Shown piece by piece: positions 9,003 to 17,104 of a DNA stretch of 64,000 nucleotides. Position 1 is the stretch's first letter. Every line of letters starts with the position of its first letter. Source of the DNA: an uncultured Eubacteriales bacterium (GTDB lineage Bacteria; Bacillota; Clostridia; Christensenellales; Aristaeellaceae); assembly GCA_902774025.1 (NCBI GenBank), contig CACYGY010000009.1, positions 1 through 64,000 on the forward strand. Reading direction: 5' to 3'. A model generated the notes under the pieces. The model made no database searches. It saw nothing but the letters and a program-made list of their open reading frames with translations, and was not told the origin of the DNA. The translations under genes and the position numbers were made by a program.

Positions 9003-9731
9003 ATGAAGGGTCGTAAACGCGGATGCCCTACCAACATCCGTGACTGGAAGGTCGAGATCCTGGACCCGGCTGATGACAGCTGGAAGCGCATCAACGGACT
9101 TGACACCATGACCTACACCATCGACAGCAACACCGAGGACGGAAGCGCTGCGACGGACGAGTGGGCCGAGCCTTACGTCACCAAGCGGAATGGTTCCATG
9201 ACGCTGGAAGGCAAGCCCCGTTTTGACGCCGTGACCGGCGATCAGGATGACGGCCAGGCACTCCTGGACAGCTACAAGACCGGAGTCGGCTGCACCGGCG
9301 ATGCCACCCTGCGTTTCACTGACGCCTACGGCCACAGGACCGTGGCGGATTACATCGTCACCAGCACCGAACTGAGCAGCAATGAGACCGAGGACAGCGT
9401 CTCCTGGGATCTGGAGCAGGTCGGCGAGGCGGAGGTGGAAGCTTACATCTCCGTCACCGGCGTGAAGCTCTATCAGGGCCAGGAAGAGGTTTCCACCCTG
9501 TCTCTGGCTGTGGGTGACGCGCCCGCCCTGATCAAGGTCAAGGTGGAGCCCACCACCGCCAGCAACGGCAGGTACCGCTACACCAGCACCGGCCGGAAGT
9601 ACTTCAACATCGGCAACGTGACCGAGGAAGGCTTCACCATCACGGCTCTGCGTCCCGGCTCCGGGAAGATCACCGTCACCACCGTGAACGGCTCCAAGAC
9701 CGCTGAGATCAACGTCACCGTCACCCAGTAA
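9003..9731 (+). CDS. Phage major tail (tube) protein with C-terminal Ig-like domain
   Basis: This protein polymerises to form the tail tube. Residues ~1-150 have the tube-protein pattern (KVEILDPADDSWKRINGLDT, then FDAVTGDQDDGQALLDSY). Residues ~152-242 form an added bacterial Ig-like group 2 domain (VTGVKLYQGQEEVSTLSLAV through GSGKITVTTVNGSKTAEINV). Such domains usually decorate the outside of tails and may bind surface glycans weakly; that role is inferred. The gene ends before a strong terminator, consistent with its need for high copy number. Confidence 0.88.
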   Translation: MKGRKRGCPTNIRDWKVEILDPADDSWKRINGLDTMTYTIDSNTEDGSAATDEWAEPYVTKRNGSMTLEGKPRFDAVTGDQDDGQALLDSYKTGVGCTGDATLRFTDAYGHRTVADYIVTSTELSSNETEDSVSWDLEQVGEAEVEAYISVTGVKLYQGQEEVSTLSLAVGDAPALIKVKVEPTTASNGRYRYTSTGRKYFNIGNVTEEGFTITALRPGSGKITVTTVNGSKTAEINVTVTQ

Positions 9732-9738
9732 AGACCTG

Positions 9739-9775
9739 ACAGGGGATCGGATTTGTCCGGTCCCCTGTGCTTTTT
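9739..9775 (+). terminator. Terminator after the tail tube gene
   Basis: A 13-base-pair stem (ACAGGGGATCGGA with TCCGGTCCCCTGT, one G-U pair) with a TTTG loop is followed by GCTTTTT. It separates the tail tube gene from the chaperone genes and would lower downstream expression. Confidence 0.85.
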
Positions 9776-9793
9776 GTGAAAGGACAAGGACAA

Positions 9794-10165
9794 ATGAAGA
9801 AGTTTACACTTGATTTCGACCAGTTCTACTCTGAACAGGAAGAAGACGTTATTGAAGTCACCTGGATGGGCGTCAGGCTCACCGTGAAGAAGGCGGTTCC
9901 CGCGTCCCTCCCCATCATGATGGCCAGGTCCGAGCTGGCGGAGGGGGAGAACGCCACCGCCTACATCTACCGCGCCGCGGACGAGATGTTGGGCAAGGAA
10001 AACGTGGATGCCCTGTGCAGGAAGGGCGCCACCGCCAAGGGCCTTGCCACCCTCATCAGCCGACTGTTTGAGATGATCAACGGCTCAGACGATGAGGAGG
10101 AGGATATCCAGGAAGGCTCGGATGACGGCACCGTGGCCAAGGCACCGAAAGAGTCAAAAAAATAA
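9794..10165 (+). CDS. Tail assembly chaperone, short form (gpG-like)
   Basis: The 123-residue zero-frame product starts with MKKFTLDFDQFYSEQ behind AAAGGACAAGGACAA. It is acidic near the C-terminus (NGSDDEEEDIQEGSDDG) and ends in SKK just before a TAA stop. Position between the tube and tape measure genes identifies it as the first tail assembly chaperone, which keeps the tape measure protein soluble and loads tube subunits. The last codons form a slippery heptamer, so a fraction of ribosomes should continue in the -1 frame. Confidence 0.85.
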   Translation: MKKFTLDFDQFYSEQEEDVIEVTWMGVRLTVKKAVPASLPIMMARSELAEGENATAYIYRAADEMLGKENVDALCRKGATAKGLATLISRLFEMINGSDDEEEDIQEGSDDGTVAKAPKESKK

Positions 10166-10425
10166 ATCTGCTCCACATATGGAGCGCCGTGGAAGCAGAT
10201 TTTCAGAGGGATTACGGCATTGATCTGGTGACGGAACTGCCCAGACTGACATGGCGGAAATTCCTCGTCCTGTACCGGAACCTGAACCCATTCGGGGCGG
10301 TATCCAACCGGGTACAGGCGGAAATGGCCGAAGCGAAGCAGAAGGAAAGTGAGGAAAGCGCGGAGGAACAGGCGAACGCCTTCTTCTCCCAGATCCTTTC
10401 CGTGAATACGCCAATGAGAGGGTGA
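9794..10425 (+). CDS. Tail assembly chaperone, frameshifted long form (gpGT-like)
   Basis: This is the predicted -1 frameshift product. It reads the zero frame to 10162, then slips and continues as INLLHIWSAVEADFQRDYG to the stop at 10423-10425, about 210 residues in all. The added domain contains VTELPRLTWRKFLVLYRNL, which resembles the Gp15-type chaperone domain that contacts the tape measure protein. A separate GTG start at 10189 has no ribosome binding site, so frameshifting is the better explanation for its expression. The ratio of the two forms is normally critical for tail assembly. Confidence 0.8.
10156..10184 (+). promoter_or_regulatory. Programmed -1 ribosomal frameshift signal
   Basis: A run of seven A at 10156-10162 sits in the phase A AAA AAA relative to the chaperone frame, with the TAA stop immediately after it. 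Eight bases downstream, CTCCA (10171-10175) pairs with TGGAG (10180-10184) around CATA as a stimulatory hairpin; outer CTG/CAG pairing may extend it. Slippage gives a continuous -1 frame to 10425. This is the classic arrangement for siphophage tail chaperones. Confidence 0.85.
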
Positions 10426-10432
10426 AACACGC

Positions 10433-13400
10433 ATGGCACTGAAAGTCGGTGAACTCTTCGCGTCCTTTAATGTCGATACGAGCGGCATCGACAAGGCCAT
10501 GAAGCAAGCCAAATCCACCACAGAAAGCCAGATGCACGGCATCGGGACATCGGCGGATCAGGCGTTCAGCAACATCTCCCAGGGCGCGGAAAGGGCATCC
10601 AGATCCATGTCCTCCTCCATCAGCACGGCCTGCTCCAGCGCGAAACAGTCTCTCGAGGATCTGGGGAAATCCATGATGAAGACCGGGGCCATGCTCTCCC
10701 TGACGGTCACCACGCCCATTGTGGCGGCAGCCAAGTCCGTGGTGAGCACCGGCATGGACTTCCAGGCGGCCATGTCGCAGGTGTACGCCACCGGCGGCAA
10801 GGACCTGCAGAACAACGCTGCTGCCATGGATGCCCTGAAGAAGAAAGCCCTCGAGATGGGTGCCACCACCCAGTACACAGCCACCCAGGCGGCGGAGGGC
10901 CTCAACGTCCTGCTCATGGCGGGTTATGACGCCGTGGAAGGGTTTGATGAGGTTGCCTCCATGCTGGACACGGTGCTGAACATGGCGGCCGCCGGAGGCA
11001 TCGATATCGAGCAGAGCGCCAGCATCATCACCAACGTCATGGCTACCCTGGGAGACGCCGCGGGCGGACCCGAGCAGGTGGCCGACTCTCTGGCTGTCAT
11101 GGCCACCAAGGCCAAGGGCTCCGTCGCTGAGTTCGGCGAAGCGCTCTCCACCGTGGGCGGACAGCTGGGCGTGACGGGACAGAGCATGCAGGCAGGCCTT
11201 GCGGCACTGGGTGCCCTCGGAAACGCCGGATACAGCGGCGCGGAGGCCGGTACTCAGCTCAGGAACGTCCTCAAGAACATCTATCAGCCCACCACCAAGG
11301 CCCAGAAGGCCATGGACGAGTTTGGATACAGCGCCTATGACTCGCAGGGCAACGTCAAGCCCTTGGGCGAGGCGCTCAAGGAACTGCAGGGCATCTATGA
11401 TTCCTTCTCCACCGACGTGGAGCGGAACCAGTTCATGGACGCCATCTTCGACACCCGCACACTGGCTGCGGGCAAGAAGCTCATGGATTCCGCCGTGGCG
11501 GGCGAGTTCGACCAGCTCCTGGGATACATGAGCGAAGTGAACGGCGCTGCGGAGAACATGCGTCTCGTCCAGCAGGACAACCTGCGGGGCGATATCGAGA
11601 TCATGAAATCCGCCATCGACGGATTCAAACAGTCCCTGTTCGAGCTGAATCAGGGTCCCCTCCGGGACGTGGTGCAGAACATCACCCACCTCTTCGACAA
11701 GCTCAACGGCATGGATGACGATACCAAGATGGGCCTCACCCGCCTCCTTGGCCTCGCCGCATCCATGGGTCCAGCCCTCGTGATCGGCGGCAAGCTCGCC
11801 ACCACCCTGGCAGGGCTTCCCGCTCTGATCTGGGCACTCTCTTCTCCTCTGGGCTTTGCCAGCATCGGCATGATCGCCTTCGGGGCGGCCGTCATGGACA
11901 CGAACAACTCCATCGGGGAGACGTTCGAAAAAGCCTGTCATCTGGTGAGTGAGAAGTCCGCAGAACTGAAGAACTACCTGGTGGAAAACGGCCAGGCTAT
12001 CCGGGATCGGATGGGTGAAGCTCTGGGCTCCATGGCTTCCGGCGTTGAGGAGGCCATGACGGGAGTTTCCGACGCGGGTGCCTACCTCCTGACCTTCCTG
12101 ATGGATTCCATCTCCCAGAACATGGACGGCATCGTCGGTGTGGGCAAGGGCTTTGTGGAGGGCATCGGCAAGGGCCTGAAGGACAACATTCCTTCCCTTG
12201 TGGGATCCGCCCATCAGCTGGCAACGAACTTTATCATCGGCACCCTGAACATGATCCCCACCCTCGTCAAGACGGGCGGGGAACTGGCTCTGGCTGTCGT
12301 GGAAGGCCTGAAGGAAGTGGACTGGGGCGAGAGCGCCACCAAGCTTTCCGAGGCCTTCAAGGGTTCCATGTCGGAGATTGAGACCACCCTTTCCGGATTC
12401 GGAAGCAAACTGGCGGAGCTCATCAACCCGGAGGAAGGCTTTGAGTTCGACTTCTCCACCTTCGAATCGGTGGGACAGAACATCATTGACGGCATCATCT
12501 CCGGCATCAGGGGCGTGACGGACTTCTCCACAAAGGTCATTGACGCCGTCACGGAGAAGCTCAGCAACACCGACTGGCCGCAGCTCACCGAGAAGGCCAA
12601 GTCCATGGGCCAGAGCATCTTCCGGGGCGTCAAGCAGGGCATCACGTCCATCGGGGACGCAGGTGTCCAGATCGTGACGGCCATCGGCGACCTGATCACC
12701 AGTGAAGGTTTTGCGGATGCCTTCACCTCCGCCGGGGATATCGCCGGAGACATCATCAACGGGATCATCGACTCAATTGTGGACATTGCGGATGCCGGAA
12801 CCCGGATCATGGAAGCCATCGGAGGCTTCCTCACACCGGATAACATCGGCAACGCCTTTGACGCCATCGGAAGCGTCGCGGAGAGCATCGTCAGCGCCAT
12901 CTCCTCCGGGATCTCGGACAACAAGGACACCGTCGTGGACATCATGCGGCGGATCGGTGACGTGATCTTCGGCAGCGAGGGCGAATCCGGACTGCTGGAG
13001 AACGCCCTCAGCGGAGGCGCGAACCTGGCCACCCAGATCCTGTCCGCCATTACGGACGGGATTTCCGGGATCAGCACCTTTGCCGCCGACATCTTCGACG
13101 CCATTGCAAGCTCCTTCACCTCCGAGAACGCGGAGGGCATCGCGGGTGCCGCTGAGAATCTCCTGTCCAGTATCATCACCGGCATTACGGACGTACTGGA
13201 TGCCGCCGCCAACGGAGATGCCACGGATCACTTTGTCAGCTTCATGAATCAGCTGGGCACGGCCCTCATGGACGGCATCGCCTCCATCGACTGGTCCGGC
13301 CTGGGCGACAAGTTCGGCAATCTGGTGACCACCCTGGTACAGGGCCTGATCAAGGCCATCCCGGGCGTTATGGCCGCTGTGGAAAACGGCATGTCGGTAG

Positions 13401-16291
13401 GCATGAAGCTGGCCTCCGGGCTGATTGAAGGCATCCGGAGCGCCATAGACACGATCGGCACGGAAGGCATCGGCTCAAGCATCGGGCAGATGCTTCAGTC
13501 CGTTGTGGAGAGCATGGTACGCCTGGCACCTCAGGTGATTGACGTCGTGAAGGACGGCCTTTCCCTGGGTGCACAGCTGGCGGAATCCCTGTTCTCGGGC
13601 ATTACGAGCGCCATTCAGTCCATGGCCGACAGCGGTGTGGGGTCTTCCATCGGAACGCTCCTGAACACCCTGATCACCGGCCTTATCAGCACGCTTCCCA
13701 GCATACTGGACGCTGCCGACAGCGCTCTGAGTCTGGGCATGCAGCTGGCCAATTCCCTCATCGACGGGATCGGGGATGCCATCACGCAGATCAGCGCTCA
13801 GGATATCGGCGGCTCCATCGGGGACGTTCTCAACAAGCTCATCTCCGGGCTCATCGAAAAGCTGCCGGATGCCATGAACATGATCCAGGGAGGCCTTTCC
13901 CTGGGTACGAAGATGGTGAGTGCCCTCCTGGAAGGCATCGGATCCGCTCTGGGAAGCGCCACAGCTGACGGGAACACCCTCGGAACCAATATCGGAAAGC
14001 TGGCCACCGATCTGGTCAGAAACATCCTGGACGGGATCAAGAACATCCCCGAAAGCGATGCATACAAGTCTTTCGTCACAAACCTCGGCGAAGGCATCCG
14101 CGGAGCTCTCGGAGAGCTTGGCAAGCTGGCCGGGGAAATCGTGTCCTATATCTTCTCTCCTGAAGGCATACAGGCCATCTGGAACGCCGGACTGAGCCTG
14201 GGAAAGATGCTGATCGACGGCATCAAGTCAGCCGTGGAGGGCATCGGAAGCTTCTTCAGCAACCTGGTGAACACCATGCTGATCAACTACGGTGTGATCA
14301 GCTCCGAACAGGCCAAGGAAGCCTCCAGCAACGCCGCCAATGTCCTGAAAGCCAGTCTGGAATCCGGGCTGCAGGAAGGCACCGCCGGATACGACATGGC
14401 CGCCATCATGAGCGCCCTCCTGAAGAGCAACCCGAACGTGGACATTGATGAATCCACCTTCGACGCGCCCATGCAGGCGTATGTGGAAGCCCTTCAGGGA
14501 GCCATCAACAAGTACCTGAATGACGGCCCGAACAATGGTGGGGACCTGAGAGATACGATTCGGAAAGTGCTCACGGATTCCTGGAATGACACTCAGTGGG
14601 ACTTCGACTTCTCCCTTGGCATGGGCGAAGAAGCGTCAGAGGCCTTCTGGGCGAGCCTGGAAGAGGCCCTTGGAAAGCCCCCGGCCGAGCGCCAGCAGGC
14701 GGTCTATGACCTCCTTTCCCAGCAGATGAACGACCTCATGGGCAATGCCATGGATGCGGCTCAGGATGCTGCGGAGAATGCCGGGGAAACCATTGATCTC
14801 AGCGCCGCTGTGACGGGCAAGTTTGCCGGTCTCAGCGGGGAAACCCAGAGCCAGATTCAGGCGGCGTGCGAGGAACTGGGCATCAAGGCATCCGAGCTCA
14901 TGAGCCAGGAGATCAGCTCCGGAATCATGGATGCCATCAAGAACGCCAGCGGGCAGGAAGAAATCAAAACCCTCATCTCCGACCTGTTTAACGGCTCCGA
15001 GACGGAAGCCCGTCAGGAAGGCGAGGGCATCGGACAGGCCGCCACGGACGGGGCCAAGGATAAGATTGCCAGTCTCTCGGACGCACCTACCGAAGCCATC
15101 AATGGCATGCAGACAACCCTGGACAACGCCCAGGGCACCATCGGACAGGCCGGAGAGAACCTGGCGAACAGCGCGGTTCAGAAGGTCATCGAGAAGATGA
15201 ACGCCGAGGCCGGTGGGAGGATCGCCACAGAGTACGTCAACGGCATCAAGAACACACTGAATGACGGGTCCGCCGCTCAGGCTGCATCCGCCATGGCGAA
15301 CTCCGCCGTGGCTGCGGCAAAGGGCGTGATGACCTACACCGCGGGCCTGACGCTCGGACAGCAGTTCGGCAAGGGCATTGCGGACGGCATCCGCTCCATG
15401 GCGGATACCATAAGCCAGGCGGCCAGGAGCGCCACACAGGGCGCCCTGAACACCGTCAAGTCCACACAGGACTCCGGTTCCCCGTCACGGATCACCACCG
15501 GTTTCGGTGAGGATTTCGGGCAGGGATACGCCAACGGCATCCTGGGCATGATGGGCACTATCACAAAGGCCTCCAGATCCGTCACCGACTCTGCCATCAA
15601 TACCCTCCGTGAAACCCAGAAGTCCCACAGCCCCTCTGCCGTCACCACCAATGAGGGCATCAACTGGGGCCAGGGGTACACCAACGGCATTGCCGCCACG
15701 GAAAAGAGCGTGGCAAAGGCCGCCCTGAAGATCACCAAGGTCGCCAACAACACGCTGAAGGAGAACTCCGGCGGCCAGAACGCCTATCTGAACAGGAACT
15801 ATGCGGAGATCAACACGAGCACCGGCACCACCGGAGGCGGAAGCATCTGGAGCGGTCTGGAAAAGGCCGTCACAGGCGCCGCCAACGACTCCAAACAGAC
15901 GATCTCCAAATTCACCGAAGAAACGGAAAAGCAGGTCCAGGAAGCCACCAAATACATCCGGAAAGAGACCACAAAGAGCACGTCCATCCCGGTATCGGGA
16001 GGCAGCGGAGGCGGAGGCGGCGGGGGCGGAAGCGCGTCCGATTACATGTCCTCCATGGGCCCCGCGGCATCGGTCATGTCCTCCGGCTCTTCCATGGCAG
16101 CCGCATCCTCCGGGATTTCCCAGGGGGCTGTGGACGCGGCATCCTATGAGCAGTACGCCCGGATTGTGGCGGCGGCCATTAACGGATGTCATGTGGAACT
16201 GGACGGGCAGGAGGTGGGTGTCCTGGTAGCCTCCACCGTATCCGAGACCATCGCGGAATCCGCCAGCGCAAGGAGGAATGGTACGATATGA
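10433..16291 (+). CDS. Phage tail tape measure protein (TP901 type)
   Basis: This 1952-residue protein sets tail length and is threaded through the tube. The TP901 core lies at about residues 100-300, including TQYTATQAAEGLNVLLMAG and SVAEFGEALSTVGGQLGVTG. A hydrophobic stretch at about 430-490 (ALVIGGKLATTLAGLPALIW) could insert into the host membrane during DNA entry. Residues ~500-1250 are repetitive helical units rich in II(D/S)GI and GSSIG motifs. A Gly/Ser-rich segment at about 1855-1870 precedes the C-terminus. No peptidase or lysozyme domain was recognised. At about 0.15 nm per residue, the family rule suggests a tail near 290 nm. Confidence 0.95.
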   Translation: MALKVGELFASFNVDTSGIDKAMKQAKSTTESQMHGIGTSADQAFSNISQGAERASRSMSSSISTACSSAKQSLEDLGKSMMKTGAMLSLTVTTPIVAAAKSVVSTGMDFQAAMSQVYATGGKDLQNNAAAMDALKKKALEMGATTQYTATQAAEGLNVLLMAGYDAVEGFDEVASMLDTVLNMAAAGGIDIEQSASIITNVMATLGDAAGGPEQVADSLAVMATKAKGSVAEFGEALSTVGGQLGVTGQSMQAGLAALGALGNAGYSGAEAGTQLRNVLKNIYQPTTKAQKAMDEFGYSAYDSQGNVKPLGEALKELQGIYDSFSTDVERNQFMDAIFDTRTLAAGKKLMDSAVAGEFDQLLGYMSEVNGAAENMRLVQQDNLRGDIEIMKSAIDGFKQSLFELNQGPLRDVVQNITHLFDKLNGMDDDTKMGLTRLLGLAASMGPALVIGGKLATTLAGLPALIWALSSPLGFASIGMIAFGAAVMDTNNSIGETFEKACHLVSEKSAELKNYLVENGQAIRDRMGEALGSMASGVEEAMTGVSDAGAYLLTFLMDSISQNMDGIVGVGKGFVEGIGKGLKDNIPSLVGSAHQLATNFIIGTLNMIPTLVKTGGELALAVVEGLKEVDWGESATKLSEAFKGSMSEIETTLSGFGSKLAELINPEEGFEFDFSTFESVGQNIIDGIISGIRGVTDFSTKVIDAVTEKLSNTDWPQLTEKAKSMGQSIFRGVKQGITSIGDAGVQIVTAIGDLITSEGFADAFTSAGDIAGDIINGIIDSIVDIADAGTRIMEAIGGFLTPDNIGNAFDAIGSVAESIVSAISSGISDNKDTVVDIMRRIGDVIFGSEGESGLLENALSGGANLATQILSAITDGISGISTFAADIFDAIASSFTSENAEGIAGAAENLLSSIITGITDVLDAAANGDATDHFVSFMNQLGTALMDGIASIDWSGLGDKFGNLVTTLVQGLIKAIPGVMAAVENGMSVGMKLASGLIEGIRSAIDTIGTEGIGSSIGQMLQSVVESMVRLAPQVIDVVKDGLSLGAQLAESLFSGITSAIQSMADSGVGSSIGTLLNTLITGLISTLPSILDAADSALSLGMQLANSLIDGIGDAITQISAQDIGGSIGDVLNKLISGLIEKLPDAMNMIQGGLSLGTKMVSALLEGIGSALGSATADGNTLGTNIGKLATDLVRNILDGIKNIPESDAYKSFVTNLGEGIRGALGELGKLAGEIVSYIFSPEGIQAIWNAGLSLGKMLIDGIKSAVEGIGSFFSNLVNTMLINYGVISSEQAKEASSNAANVLKASLESGLQEGTAGYDMAAIMSALLKSNPNVDIDESTFDAPMQAYVEALQGAINKYLNDGPNNGGDLRDTIRKVLTDSWNDTQWDFDFSLGMGEEASEAFWASLEEALGKPPAERQQAVYDLLSQQMNDLMGNAMDAAQDAAENAGETIDLSAAVTGKFAGLSGETQSQIQAACEELGIKASELMSQEISSGIMDAIKNASGQEEIKTLISDLFNGSETEARQEGEGIGQAATDGAKDKIASLSDAPTEAINGMQTTLDNAQGTIGQAGENLANSAVQKVIEKMNAEAGGRIATEYVNGIKNTLNDGSAAQAASAMANSAVAAAKGVMTYTAGLTLGQQFGKGIADGIRSMADTISQAARSATQGALNTVKSTQDSGSPSRITTGFGEDFGQGYANGILGMMGTITKASRSVTDSAINTLRETQKSHSPSAVTTNEGINWGQGYTNGIAATEKSVAKAALKITKVANNTLKENSGGQNAYLNRNYAEINTSTGTTGGGSIWSGLEKAVTGAANDSKQTISKFTEETEKQVQEATKYIRKETTKSTSIPVSGGSGGGGGGGGSASDYMSSMGPAASVMSSGSSMAAASSGISQGAVDAASYEQYARIVAAAINGCHVELDGQEVGVLVASTVSETIAESASARRNGTI

Positions 16292-17088
16292 TCGAAAGCA
16301 GAACTCCTCCGCGCAGGAGACGGAATGAACCCCTCTGGGCCGCCCTGAACAGCCAGAGCCTCATGGCACTGGATGAGCGGATCTACCTGGTGGATATCGA
16401 AGAGAAGTTCAAAACGACCCTGGACACGCAGACAAGGGCCGGATACGGACGGATGATCTCCTCCAATTACGGCCCGGACAACGTCAGCATCACGCTCATC
16501 ATCATGGTCAAGGAATCCGACCGGAATGAGCGGGGAAGACTCATCAGCATCATCAACGGGTGGGCTACCTTCGGGTGGCTCACCCTTTCTACGCGCACGG
16601 GACAGCGGATCTATGCACACTGCACCAAAAAGGCGGACTATGCCGCCTTCGAGTGGTCCGAGACCGTGGAGCTGACCTTTACGGCCTATAACGTGGCCTT
16701 CTGGCAGGACATCGTCCCGCAGCAGGTCATATCCGCATCCGTCACGGACGGATCGGCGGAAATCTGGCCCATGGGACAGATGCCCTGCTACCTGGAGGCG
16801 GATGTCCTCAACAGCGGCAGCGGAACGGTGAACCTCGTCCAGATCGCCGCCAATGGGAAGATGCTCCGGTTTGAGAACCTGGGCCTTGCTCCCGGGAAGA
16901 CCCTGAAAATCTACTACGATGACATGCATTTCCTCCGGGCGGAGATTGACGGAGTCGGGAAGCTGTCCTGCCGGGTGGCGAACAGCGACGATGACGTCCG
17001 TCTGAAGCCCAGGGAAAGAAATCAGGTGAACCTGTACGCCAACAGCGCCATCAAGGCGACGATCTACGCCAGGGGCCTGTATAACTGA
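16288..17088 (+). CDS. Distal tail protein (Dit-like)
   Basis: The 266-residue product starts at the ATG overlapping the tape measure stop (ATGA) behind AAGGAGG. Its N-terminal part (ALDERIYLVDIEEKFKTTLD) and the central WSETVELTFTAYNVAFWQD fit the phage tail/distal tail family. That protein forms the hexameric hub linking the tube to the tip and baseplate. A C-terminal galectin-like beta domain is suggested by the later half. Position between tape measure and tip protein supports the call. Confidence 0.85.
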   Translation: MIESRTPPRRRRNEPLWAALNSQSLMALDERIYLVDIEEKFKTTLDTQTRAGYGRMISSNYGPDNVSITLIIMVKESDRNERGRLISIINGWATFGWLTLSTRTGQRIYAHCTKKADYAAFEWSETVELTFTAYNVAFWQDIVPQQVISASVTDGSAEIWPMGQMPCYLEADVLNSGSGTVNLVQIAANGKMLRFENLGLAPGKTLKIYYDDMHFLRAEIDGVGKLSCRVANSDDDVRLKPRERNQVNLYANSAIKATIYARGLYN

Positions 17089-17104
17089 CAAGGGAGGATG
17101 ATCC

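Noticed and set aside
10189-10425. Independent 78-codon gene after the tail chaperone
   Set aside because: Its GTG start lacks a ribosome binding site, and the frame connects upstream through the slippery site, so it is treated as the frameshift extension.
10154-12214. Long minus-strand frame of 686 codons opposite the tape measure gene
   Set aside because: It is antisense to a well-supported gene with strong codon bias. Its composition (Gly/His-rich, no motif) is typical of a shadow frame.
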